Below, piece by piece: positions 1 through 7,138 of a stretch of DNA of 17,363 bases. The stretch lies in contig CAKMZR010000013.1 in assembly GCA_929200455.1 (NCBI GenBank), forward strand, positions 1 to 17,363, read 5' to 3'. A program made the position numbers and the translations under genes. Position 1 is the first letter of the stretch. Each line of letters starts with the position of its first letter. Below the pieces are notes generated by a model. It worked only from the letters and a program-made list of their open reading frames with translations, had not been told where the DNA came from and ran no database searches. This DNA is from an uncultured Alphaproteobacteria bacterium. GTDB taxonomy: Bacteria; Pseudomonadota; Alphaproteobacteria; CAKMZR01.

Positions 1-798
1 AGTGGTGGTGAAGAAGAGGTGGTGGAGTCTTTCGAGGGTGGCCCCGCCTTCTTTTATGGAGGGAACGGGAGGGAGTTTATTCATGGGGAGGTCTTGTAGG
101 ATTTGTCCTTGGTGGAAGATGACGACGCGAGAACAGATGGCGGCGGCGTCTTCGAGGATGTGTGTAGAGATGATGATGGCTTTATCGGCGGCGGACTTTG
201 CGAGGAAGTTGTGTGTTTCGAGTTTTTGTCTTGGGTCGAGTCCGTCTGTGGGTTCGTCGAGTATGAGGACTTGGGGGTTATGGATGAATGCGTCTGCGAG
301 GGCGACGCGTCTTTGATAACCTTTGGAGAGTGTGCCGATGGGTTTATTGAGGACGTGTTTGATGTGGGTGGTTTGTATGATGGAGTCCCATTGGGGGGAG
401 TGGGGTTGTATGTTCATAATTTGGGCACGGAATGAGAATCGTTGGAGCGGCGTCATGAGGGGCCATTGGGGTGCACCTTCAGGAACATATCCGAGTTGTT
501 TTTGGCATTGGATGCGGTTTTTGAGGAGGTTGTAATTTTTGAAGAAGACGTGTCCTGATGAGGGTTCGAGGACTCCGGCGAGCATCCGCATGGTGGTTGT
601 TTTTCCGGCTCCGTTTGCACCGAGCAGGGCGACGATTTCGCCTTGTTGTACGGAGAGAGAGAATTGTTTGACGGCGTGTACGGAGGGGAAGTGACGGGAA
701 AGGTTTTCTGCACGTATGAGGGGAATATTTGTATTTTCTGAGGGTGGTGGAACTGTTTGGGGGGATAGATTTTCTGGTGGGTTTGGGGGTGTGTTCAT
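1..798 (-). CDS. ABC-2 type transporter ATP-binding protein (GldA-like), C-terminus cut by window start
   Basis: This is the cytoplasmic ATPase subunit of an ABC transporter or exporter. Read leftward from the ATG at 798-796, it gives 266 residues with no stop before position 1. Visible in order: a Pro/Asn-rich N-terminal extension (about residues 1-28), Walker A GANGAGKTT (60-68), an LSKGYQRRV signature (157-165), Walker B VLILDEPTDGLDP (177-189) and the switch histidine in STH (211-213). The LSKGY form of the signature is typical of the GldA/NatA-like ABC-2 branch rather than importers, which usually have LSGGQ. The membrane partner should lie beyond position 1, so the substrate cannot be named. 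It is divergent from the reductase at 1008. A TTGACA lies on the minus strand at 863-858 but has no well-spaced -10. The ATP-binding call is secure; the exporter type is inferred. Confidence 0.93.
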   Translation of the reverse strand, partial: MNTPPNPPENLSPQTVPPPSENTNIPLIRAENLSRHFPSVHAVKQFSLSVQQGEIVALLGANGAGKTTTMRMLAGVLEPSSGHVFFKNYNLLKNRIQCQKQLGYVPEGAPQWPLMTPLQRFSFRAQIMNIQPHSPQWDSIIQTTHIKHVLNKPIGTLSKGYQRRVALADAFIHNPQVLILDEPTDGLDPRQKLETHNFLAKSAADKAIIISTHILEDAAAICSRVVIFHQGQILQDLPMNKLPPVPSIKEGGATLERLHHLFFTTT

Positions 799-1007
799 GG
801 AGTATTCTTTCTTTTTTTGGGTTTATGGTGTATAAAGATGGTCTATGGAGGGAGGGATGTCAAGGTGGAGTTTGGGTGTGAGATGTGGTTTTTGGGGTTC
901 TGCGGGAGACATTTTGGGGGTGTTATGCTTGGAAGGGCACGGGCTTGGAAGGGCATGAACAAAGAGTACAACAGAAAACAGAAAAAGGAAGAAGAGGGAG
1001 ATTGAAG

Positions 1008-1766
1008 ATGTTAGGAGAGAACAGTATGGGTGGACGTGAAGATGTGAGCAAGGTTGCGTTGGTGACTGGGGGTACGCGAGGCATAGGTCGAGCGGTTGCG
1101 GAGTCTTTGCATAGGGATGGTTGGCATGTGGTGGTGTCGTACCGAGGGAACAAGAAGGCGGCGGATGCTTTTACGAGTGAGACGGGAGTGGAATCGATGG
1201 CGTTTGACGTGGGTGATTCGAAGGCGTGTAAGCAGGCGGTATCTGAGATAGAGGAGCGTTATGGTGTGGTATCTGTTTTGGTGAACAATGCGGGTATAGT
1301 GAGGGATTCGACGATGATGAAGATGACGGATGAGCAGTGGTATGAGGTGATGGCGACGAATCTTTCGTCTGTATTTTATCTTACGCGTTTGGTGTTGGGG
1401 GGCATGGTGGATCAAAAATTTGGTCGGATTGTGAATGTGAGTTCTGTGAATGGTATTAAGGGACAAAGGGGACAGGCGAACTATGCGGCCTCGAAGGCGG
1501 GGATGATAGGCTTGAGCAAGTCTTTGGCATTGGAGGTTGCGAGGAAGGGTGTGTGTGTGAATGTGGTGGCACCGGGGTACATTGATACGGAGATGATGCA
1601 GGCTGTACCTGAGAAGGTTTTGGAGGGTATAGTGGGAGAGATTCCGGTACAAAGACTGGGTCATGCTTGGGAGATAGGGCGTATGGTTTCATTTTTGTCG
1701 CATAAGGATTCTGGCTTTATTACGGGGGCGACATTTTCTGTGAACGGCGGACAGCTTATGCCTTAG
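1008..1766 (+). CDS. phaB: Acetoacetyl-CoA reductase (PhaB/FabG-type short-chain dehydrogenase)
   Basis: A classical short-chain dehydrogenase/reductase of 252 residues, most likely reducing acetoacetyl-CoA to (R)-3-hydroxybutyryl-CoA with NADPH for polyhydroxybutyrate. Seen: the nucleotide-binding TGGTRGIG (20-27), VNNAG near 92-96, and the catalytic Ser146, Tyr159 and Lys163 (YAASK). PGYIDTEM and the C-terminal GGQLMP resemble PhaB more than the GGMYM ending common in FabG. The ATG at 1008 follows a GGAG seven bases upstream. A second ATG at 1026 also has AGGAGA in front of it and would give a 246-residue protein, nearer the usual length, so the start is ambiguous by six codons. No phaA or phaC is next to it, so FabG activity remains possible. 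A DUF1467 gene follows closely on the same strand. Confidence 0.88.
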   Translation: MLGENSMGGREDVSKVALVTGGTRGIGRAVAESLHRDGWHVVVSYRGNKKAADAFTSETGVESMAFDVGDSKACKQAVSEIEERYGVVSVLVNNAGIVRDSTMMKMTDEQWYEVMATNLSSVFYLTRLVLGGMVDQKFGRIVNVSSVNGIKGQRGQANYAASKAGMIGLSKSLALEVARKGVCVNVVAPGYIDTEMMQAVPEKVLEGIVGEIPVQRLGHAWEIGRMVSFLSHKDSGFITGATFSVNGGQLMP

Positions 1767-1842
1767 GGCTTATTTGGGTTGGACTTGGGGATGTGTGAGG
1801 GGAGAGGGTTATGGATTGGAGAAGAGAGAGGTATTGTTGGAA

Positions 1843-2097
1843 GTGGATTGGATAGCGATATTTCTGGTATTTTTTTTGTCGTGGTGGTTGATATGGATGG
1901 TGGTACTGCCGATAGGGATACGGAGTGCGAGTGAGGAGGGTTCGGAGTTGTTGCGGGGCGAGGAGCGTGGTGCTCCTGTGAATCCTCGTTTGTTGAGGCG
2001 TGTGTGTGTGACGACGGGTGCGGCGTTTGTGGTGACGTTTCTTTTTTGGGTGGCGATGGAGAGTGGACTTGTGGAGTCTATGGTGGGCTGGGTATAG
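1843..2097 (+). CDS. DUF1467 family small membrane protein
   Basis: A two-helix inner-membrane protein of unknown function, of a family known mainly from alphaproteobacteria. The first helix carries the typical WWLIWMVVLPIGIR, followed by a polar loop with a PVNPRLLRR-type basic stretch, then a second hydrophobic helix (about residues 48-70). A GTG at 1843 begins the protein right at the helix (VDWIAIF), as in family members, giving 84 residues. In-frame TTG codons at 1816 and 1834 also have purine-rich leaders, so the true start could be up to nine codons earlier. It begins about 76 bases after the reductase stop with no obvious terminator, so it may be co-transcribed. The family call rests on the WW...LP.G.R pattern and on length. 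Confidence 0.72.
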   Translation: MDWIAIFLVFFLSWWLIWMVVLPIGIRSASEEGSELLRGEERGAPVNPRLLRRVCVTTGAAFVVTFLFWVAMESGLVESMVGWV

Positions 2098-2127
2098 TGG
2101 TTTAAGTTTTTGTATTGCCTTTCATGA

Positions 2128-2154
2128 GGGGGAGTGAGGGGGGATGTGGGGGGG
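2128..2154 (+). promoter_or_regulatory. G-quadruplex-type motif in the metX leader
   Basis: G-tracts of 5, 6 and 7 bases are separated by AGTGA and ATGT. The last tract can be split, so the stretch satisfies the standard rule of four G3+ tracts with loops of at most 7. It ends 17 bases before the metX ATG and would be present in the mRNA if transcription starts upstream. Folding or function is inferred; the strong G bias of this strand makes such runs more likely by chance. Confidence 0.4.
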
Positions 2155-2171
2155 TGTAGGAAGGAAAGAGG

Positions 2172-3311
2172 ATGGAAGGCGGAGGGATAGGATTGAAGAA
2201 GAAGCTGGATTTGGGGGATGTGGAGTGGACATTGGAAGGGGGTGGACGTCTTTCTGAGGTTGAGGTTGCCTACACGACGAAGGGCGTTTTGTCGCCGCTG
2301 AAGGACAATGTGGTGTGTGTGTGTCATGCGTTGACGGGGGATCAGTACATGGCAGATTGTCATCCGTTGACGGGTAAGCCTGGCTGGTGGGAGAAGATGG
2401 TGGGGCCGGGTCTCGCGATAGACACGGATAAGTTTTTTGTGGTGTGTAGCAATGTTCTTGGAGGATGTTTGGGGACGACGGGGCCGATGTCGAAGGATCC
2501 GAAGACGGGACTTCCGTATGGACTTAGTTTTCCAGAGGTGAGTATAGGAGACATGGTGAGGGTTCAAAAGGCGTTGATGGAGTCTATGGGTATTGATCGT
2601 GTGTTTGCGGTGGTGGGAGGTTCGATGGGAGCGATGCAGGTATTGGATTGGATTGTGAGGTATCCTGAGAGCGTGGGTTATGCGGTGGTGGTAGCAGGAG
2701 CGTCGCGTCATACGCCGCAGAACATAGCGTTTCATGAGAGTGGTCGAGCGGCGATTATGTCGGATCCTCATTTTTATCAGGGTTCATATTATGATAAGGA
2801 TGAGGACATGAGGCCGCGCAGAGGCTTGGCGGTGGCACGTATGATGGCACATATCACGTACCTATCTGAGGGAGCTTTGCAGCGTAAGTTTGGCAGGAGA
2901 CGGCGTGACGGGGGTTCTCGTGGATTTCAGAGTGATTTTGAGGTGGAGAGTTATTTGCGTTATCAGGGTTCGAATTTTGTGAAGAGGTTTGACGCGAACA
3001 GTTATCTTTATTTGACGCGCGCGATGGATATTTTTGATTTGTCTTCTGAGGGAGAAGGTTCTTTGGTGAAGGTTTTGTCTGGTGTGAAGTCGCGTGTTTT
3101 GGTGGTATCTTTTTCGAGTGACTGGTTATTTCCGCCTCGTGAGAGCAAGTTGATCGTGCGTGCGTTGGCGGCAGGCGGTTGTTTTGTGAGCGGTGCGTTG
3201 ATAGAGAGTGAGAGCGGACATGATTCGTTTTTGTTGGATGATCGTCCTTTTTTGAAGATTGTGGGAGATTTTTTGCGGGGAGGATGGCGAAACGAGGGGG
3301 GTACGGTCTGA
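2172..3311 (+). CDS. metX: Homoserine O-acetyltransferase / O-succinyltransferase MetX
   Basis: An alpha/beta-hydrolase-fold acyltransferase that activates homoserine for methionine synthesis, here 379 residues, the normal length. The nucleophile is Ser151 in GGSMGAMQ; Asp317 (SSDWLFPP) and His350 (ESGHDSF) complete the triad. Other family marks are CHALTGDQY near the N-terminus, NVLGGCLGTTGP and the lid segment around residues 190-270. A basic FGRRRRDGGSRGF stretch sits where relatives usually have a short FGR segment. The ATG at 2172 follows AAGGAAAGAGG; a TTG at 2193 behind GGAGGGATAGGA is an alternative. Many MetX proteins in proteobacteria use succinyl-CoA, so the acyl donor is not settled by eye. 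The stop TGA shares one base with the metW ATG, which suggests translational coupling. Soluble, cytoplasmic. Confidence 0.93.
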   Translation: MEGGGIGLKKKLDLGDVEWTLEGGGRLSEVEVAYTTKGVLSPLKDNVVCVCHALTGDQYMADCHPLTGKPGWWEKMVGPGLAIDTDKFFVVCSNVLGGCLGTTGPMSKDPKTGLPYGLSFPEVSIGDMVRVQKALMESMGIDRVFAVVGGSMGAMQVLDWIVRYPESVGYAVVVAGASRHTPQNIAFHESGRAAIMSDPHFYQGSYYDKDEDMRPRRGLAVARMMAHITYLSEGALQRKFGRRRRDGGSRGFQSDFEVESYLRYQGSNFVKRFDANSYLYLTRAMDIFDLSSEGEGSLVKVLSGVKSRVLVVSFSSDWLFPPRESKLIVRALAAGGCFVSGALIESESGHDSFLLDDRPFLKIVGDFLRGGWRNEGGTV

Positions 3312-3970
3312 TGAGTGAGGAAGGAAAGAGGGACTTGGAGGGTGTGTATGACCGCCGTGATTTTGAGGAGATAGGTCGTTTTGTGGGAGAGGGTGATCGG
3401 GTCTTGGACGTGGGTTGTGGAGACGGGCGTTTGTTGTCGTATTTGCAAGAGGGCAAGGGTGTGAAGGGTTTTGGGATAGAGTTGTCCTTGGAGGGTGTGG
3501 GGGAATGTTTGTCACGTGGCTTGAGTGTGATTCACGGCGATGCCGAGGAAGAGATAGAGCATTATGTGGAGGGTTCGTATGATGTTGTGGTGTTGTCTTT
3601 GACGCTGCAGGCGATGAGGAAGCCTCGGGACATGCTGTACAATTTGGTGCGTGTGGGAAAGAAGGCGGTGGTTTCTTTTCCTAATTTTGGACATTGGCGC
3701 GTGGTGAGGTCTTTGTTGTGGGATGGGCATATGCCTGTGACGCGTGTGATGCCTCGAGCGTGGTATGAGACGCCGAACATTCATTTTTGTACGGTGAGGG
3801 ATTTTATGGCGTTGTGTGGAGAGATGGATATAGAGATTACGGGTATGGTACTTTTGGATGAAGGGATGGGAGAGGTTTTTCGTTTGTCTGGAGGGGGAGG
3901 TTCTGGGGTGAGTTTTTGGCATCATCTTCGGAGTGCACAAGCGATTTTTGCGATACATGGCCGGGGTTGA
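3311..3970 (+). CDS. metW: Methionine biosynthesis protein MetW
   Basis: A small class I SAM-dependent methyltransferase-fold protein of 219 residues. The SAM-binding motif is VLDVGCGDG at 31-39, followed by GIELSLEGV with its acidic residue and HGDAEE. Later it has the MetW-typical LTLQAMRKPRDML and SFPNFGHWRVVRSLL, then a long WYETPNIHFCTVRDF segment. MetW is found beside MetX in many proteobacteria, where it is reported to be needed for MetX activity. The start chosen is the ATG at 3311, overlapping the metX stop and preceded by GAGGGGGG. An ATG at 3284 in the same frame would add nine residues overlapping metX. The stop lies inside a G-rich run. Confidence 0.92.
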   Translation: MSEEGKRDLEGVYDRRDFEEIGRFVGEGDRVLDVGCGDGRLLSYLQEGKGVKGFGIELSLEGVGECLSRGLSVIHGDAEEEIEHYVEGSYDVVVLSLTLQAMRKPRDMLYNLVRVGKKAVVSFPNFGHWRVVRSLLWDGHMPVTRVMPRAWYETPNIHFCTVRDFMALCGEMDIEITGMVLLDEGMGEVFRLSGGGGSGVSFWHHLRSAQAIFAIHGRG

Positions 3971-3986
3971 GGGGGGGGAGAGGGGG
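3963..3986 (+). promoter_or_regulatory. G-quadruplex-type motif over the metW stop codon
   Basis: Runs of four, eight and five G lie within 24 bases, separated by TTGA and AGA. Splitting the eight-base run gives four G3+ tracts with short loops. The metW stop TGA (3968-3970) is inside the first loop. It could mark an mRNA 3' end or stall polymerase, as no hairpin-plus-T terminator is visible here; this is inference and the strand's G bias must be discounted. Confidence 0.35.
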
Positions 3987-4109
3987 ATTTGAGTCTATAA
4001 GTTGATAGCATGTTTTGAGAATGGGGTTGAGGTTTTGTGGAGATGGGGTTTATGATGGGTGTGTGTGGGTGTGTGTATTTGTGAGTTTAGAAAACGAAAG
4101 GAAATGAGA

Positions 4110-5720
4110 ATGAAGAGTCAAGAGATAGGGCGTGTGAAGTTGACGCAGGATGTGTTGTCGGAGAGGGGTGATGAGATTTTGACGCCTGAGAGCATTGATT
4201 TTTTGGAGAGGTTGGAGTCAGAGTTCGGGGAGCGTCGTCGTGGACTCTTGGAGGCCCGGAAGGCGTTTCAGTTGAAGATTGACGGGGGCGAGGAGCCTAA
4301 TTTTTTGGCGTCGACGCGTGCGATTCGCGAAGGAGATTGGTGTATTCCGACTCTTCCTTCACGTTTATTGGATAGGAGGGTAGAGATTACGGGACCTCCG
4401 GATCGGAAGATGGTGATAAACGCGTTGAATTCGGGGGCGAGTTGTTTTATGGCGGACTTGGAGGATTCGAGTACGCCGACGTGGCACCGTGTGATTGACG
4501 GACAGGTAAATTTGCGGGATGCGTGTACGCATAATTTGCGTTTTTTTGACAAGGCGAAGGAGAAGCATTACGAGGTGGAGGAGGAGGGTTCGACGACGTT
4601 ATTGGTGAGGCCTCGCGGATTGCACTTGGAGGAGAAGCATATGATAGGGGTTGACGGTCGTCCTCTTTCTGGTTCTTTGGTAGATTTTGGACTGTTTTTC
4701 TTTCACAATGCGTTGGATTTGGCTGGGAAGGACGAGGGGCCCTATTTTTATCTTCCGAAGTTGGAGCATCACTTGGAGGCTCGGTGGTGGCATGATGTGT
4801 TTGTATTTTCTGAGGATTTTGTGGGATTGCGTCGCGGCACGACGCGGGCGACGGTTTTGGTGGAGACTTTGCCGGCAGGTTTTCAGATGGATGAGATTCT
4901 GCATAGTTTGGGCGTGTATGCGGCGGGTTTGAATTGTGGTCGTTGGGATTATTTATTTTCGTTGATTAAGACTTATAGGAGTCGGAAGGACAAGGTATTG
5001 CCGGATCGTTCTTGTTTGACGATGGAGTCGCCGAGTATGCGAGCCTATTCTCGATTGGCGATAGAGACGTGTCATAAGAGGGGCGCGTTGTGTATAGGGG
5101 GCATGGCGGCTCAGATTCCGATTAAGGGAGATGATGAGGCGAACGAGGCTGCGTTGGCGAAGGTGCGTCGAGACAAGGAGCGAGAGTTTGCGGATGGTCA
5201 TGACGGTTCTTGGGTTGCCCACCCTGGACTTGTGGGGATGGTGAAGGAGATTTTTTCGAGAAATTTGCCGTCTACGCATCAGCTGGAGAAGAGGTTGGAG
5301 GGAGAGATGGGAGCGGAGGAGTTGCTGAAGATTCCTGAGGGGGATGTGACGGAGGAGGGATTGCGTCAGAATGTACGGGTGAGCGTGAGGTACATAGAGT
5401 CGTGGTTGCGGGGCGTGGGCTGTGTTCCTATTTTTCATTTGATGGAGGATGCGGCAACGGCGGAGATTTCGCGAGCACAGGTATGGCAGTGGGTTCGTCA
5501 TGGTGTGAGGTTGCAGGGAGGGGATGTTGTGGATGCGTCTTTGGTGAAGAAGATTGTGGAAGAGGAGCGGGAGGCGGTGGAGCGAGAGATGGGAGATTCT
5601 GCGAAGGGTATGAAGTTTGGAGAGGCCTCGGCATTGTTTGCGGAGATGGCGACGTCTGAGGACTTGGATGATTTTCTGACTTTGAAGGCGTATGACATGT
5701 TGGTGGCGGGGGGTATGTGA
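4110..5720 (+). CDS. aceB: Malate synthase A
   Basis: Condenses glyoxylate with acetyl-CoA to malate and CoA. The protein has 536 residues, matching the A isoform (about 530) rather than the longer G isoform. Diagnostic stretches: FMADLEDSSTPTW around residue 115-125, LLVRPRGLHLEEKH with Arg167/Arg169 near the active site, and the family signature GLNCGRWDYLFS (273-284). GGMAAQIPIKGD and DGSWVAHPGL follow, as expected for this enzyme. The start is the ATG at 4110 with AAAGGAA seven bases upstream; the frame is open back to 4059 but upstream residues look random. No isocitrate lyase is in the window, so the glyoxylate source (shunt or other) is unknown. It overlaps the next gene by one base (TGATG). 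The leader is almost free of C. Confidence 0.95.
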   Translation: MKSQEIGRVKLTQDVLSERGDEILTPESIDFLERLESEFGERRRGLLEARKAFQLKIDGGEEPNFLASTRAIREGDWCIPTLPSRLLDRRVEITGPPDRKMVINALNSGASCFMADLEDSSTPTWHRVIDGQVNLRDACTHNLRFFDKAKEKHYEVEEEGSTTLLVRPRGLHLEEKHMIGVDGRPLSGSLVDFGLFFFHNALDLAGKDEGPYFYLPKLEHHLEARWWHDVFVFSEDFVGLRRGTTRATVLVETLPAGFQMDEILHSLGVYAAGLNCGRWDYLFSLIKTYRSRKDKVLPDRSCLTMESPSMRAYSRLAIETCHKRGALCIGGMAAQIPIKGDDEANEAALAKVRRDKEREFADGHDGSWVAHPGLVGMVKEIFSRNLPSTHQLEKRLEGEMGAEELLKIPEGDVTEEGLRQNVRVSVRYIESWLRGVGCVPIFHLMEDAATAEISRAQVWQWVRHGVRLQGGDVVDASLVKKIVEEEREAVEREMGDSAKGMKFGEASALFAEMATSEDLDDFLTLKAYDMLVAGGM

Positions 5721-6934
5721 TGAGTGATTCGACGGGTGGGTTTGCAAAGGGTGGGGTCTTGGGTTTGCGAGAGATTATGCTGACACCGGGTCCCGTGACC
5801 TTGTCGCAAGGGGTACGAGAGGCGTTGATGCAGGATGTGATGCCGTGGGGTTTGGAGTTTGAGGAGGTTTGTGTAGAGATAGAGGGTCGTCTTTTGTCGA
5901 TAGCGGGTTTGGATGGTTGTAAGGGTGATTACGAGGTGGTTTTTAATCATGGTTGTGGTTCTTTTATGATAGAGGCTGTGATTGCGTCCTTGATACCCAA
6001 GGAGGGGAGTCGGACGTTGGTGGTGAGCAATGGCATGTATGGAGAGAGGGCGGAGCATTGTTTGATGCTTTATGGTCGAGATTGTGTGCGAGCGGATCGT
6101 GGCATATGGGAGATTCCGAGTGCGGATTTTGTGGAGGGGTATCTTTCGAGGGATAGGTCGATAGACGGGGTTTGGGTGGTGCATTGTGAGACGAGTACGG
6201 GAGCTTTGAACAGGTTGGATGACATATCGGAGGTGGTTCGGAGTTACGGCTGTCGTTTTTTTGTGGACAGTGTTGCGTCTTTTGGTGTGGTGGAGCAGAA
6301 GATGGATTTTTGGGGAGCGGATGTGGTGTTGGCGACGCCGAACAAGTGTTTGGAGGGTGCACCTGGTTTTGCTTTTGCTTGTGTGAAGAGGGAGGTATTG
6401 GAGAGGTATGAGGGGGAATCTCGGACGCTAGGGTTTGATCTTTGTGCGCAGAGTCGTCATTTTCGTGAGCGGAAGAGATGGAGGTACACGCCGCCGACGC
6501 ATAGTGTGATGGCGTTCCGCCGTGCTCTTGATGAGTTTGATCTTGAGGGGGGTTATGAGGGACGTGGGAAGCGTTATGGTGAGAACATGGATGTCTTGTG
6601 GAATGGGATGGCGTCTTTAGGTTTTTGTGCGGTGATGCCGAGGGCGTGGCAGTCGCCTGTGATTGGGACATTTTTTGAGCCTGCGGATGTTCATTTTGAT
6701 CGGAGTTGTTTTTTGCGTGATTTGGGTCGTGCGGGATTTTTGGTTTTTCCGGGATGGCAGACGGGGGACATACCGAGTCTTCGGATAGCGGTGATAGGTT
6801 CGCAAGTGACTCCGCATGTGATGGAGCGTTTTATGGTGGCGGTTGAGGGTTCTCTTTTGGAGATGGGTGTGGATGACGGGGTTCCGCATCCGTCTCATGC
6901 GGCGATGGTTTGCGAGGCTTCTTCTGGGACGTGA
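5720..6934 (+). CDS. phnW: Class V aminotransferase, PhnW (2-aminoethylphosphonate--pyruvate transaminase) family
   Basis: A fold-type I PLP aminotransferase of 404 residues, somewhat longer than typical PhnW (about 370). It shows the PhnW-like opening LTPGPVTLSQGVREA, then VVHCETSTGALN, FVDSVASFG with PLP-binding Asp183, and TPNKCLEGAPGF with the Schiff-base Lys209; PhnW proteins have a closely similar SANKC..GVPGF. The C-terminal domain has FPGWQTGDIPSLRIAVIG, again like PhnW. By that reading it moves the amino group of 2-aminoethylphosphonate to pyruvate, giving phosphonoacetaldehyde and alanine. However, no phosphonatase, phosphonate transporter or other phn gene is nearby, and it is coupled to malate synthase by a one-base TGATG overlap, so alanine--glyoxylate transamination is a real alternative. 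Family confident, substrate uncertain. Confidence 0.78.
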   Translation: MSDSTGGFAKGGVLGLREIMLTPGPVTLSQGVREALMQDVMPWGLEFEEVCVEIEGRLLSIAGLDGCKGDYEVVFNHGCGSFMIEAVIASLIPKEGSRTLVVSNGMYGERAEHCLMLYGRDCVRADRGIWEIPSADFVEGYLSRDRSIDGVWVVHCETSTGALNRLDDISEVVRSYGCRFFVDSVASFGVVEQKMDFWGADVVLATPNKCLEGAPGFAFACVKREVLERYEGESRTLGFDLCAQSRHFRERKRWRYTPPTHSVMAFRRALDEFDLEGGYEGRGKRYGENMDVLWNGMASLGFCAVMPRAWQSPVIGTFFEPADVHFDRSCFLRDLGRAGFLVFPGWQTGDIPSLRIAVIGSQVTPHVMERFMVAVEGSLLEMGVDDGVPHPSHAAMVCEASSGT

Positions 6935-7066
6935 GGCTCCTACGAAGCGAGGCTCCCAAAAGGCACAAACCCGAGAGTCTCAGGGACGGAGGCTTCAGAG
7001 AGCGTGTGTAGAGGCTCCCACGAAGCATGGTTCCCAAAAGGCACAAACCCGAAGAGTCTCAGAGAC
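6933..7066. repeat. Imperfect direct repeat, two 55-56 bp copies
   Basis: Copy 1 is 6933-6987 and copy 2 is 7011-7066. Both begin GAGGCTCC, share CCCAAAAGGCACAAACCC and end near GTCTCAG. GAGGCTCC-like words recur five times between 6912 and 7018, including inside the aminotransferase 3' end. The copies fill most of the convergent spacer. Local composition is less G-biased than the flanks: 6961-7020 has 21 G and 15 C. At 7061-7073 GAGACA-G-TGTCTC could form a small hairpin, possibly a weak terminator. Confidence 0.85.
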
Positions 7067-7138
7067 AGTGTCTCAGAGAGAGAGAAGATAGAGCGGAGAG
7101 CGGGCATGGAGCCGAGAGCTGACTAGCGAGCGAGCGGG

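Noticed and set aside
829..863. Promoter for the ABC ATPase: TTGACA at 863-858 with TATACA at 834-829 on the minus strand
   Set aside because: The spacer is 23 bases, too long for a sigma-70 promoter; no better -10 at 16-18 bases.
1809..2771. 320-residue open frame on the minus strand
   Set aside because: Antisense of the DUF1467 protein and metX. It has a His/Arg/Thr-rich low-complexity translation and no motif. Because the plus strand is C-poor, the complements of stop codons (CTA, TCA) are rare, which makes long antisense frames common here.
4953..5747. 264-residue minus-strand open frame
   Set aside because: Antisense of malate synthase, whose own motifs are intact; the translation is His/Arg/Leu-rich with no domain.
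6843..7091. 82-residue plus-strand open frame running through the direct repeats
   Set aside because: It is out of frame with the PhnW-like gene and its end is translated repeat sequence (similar peptides twice); no independent ribosome binding site.
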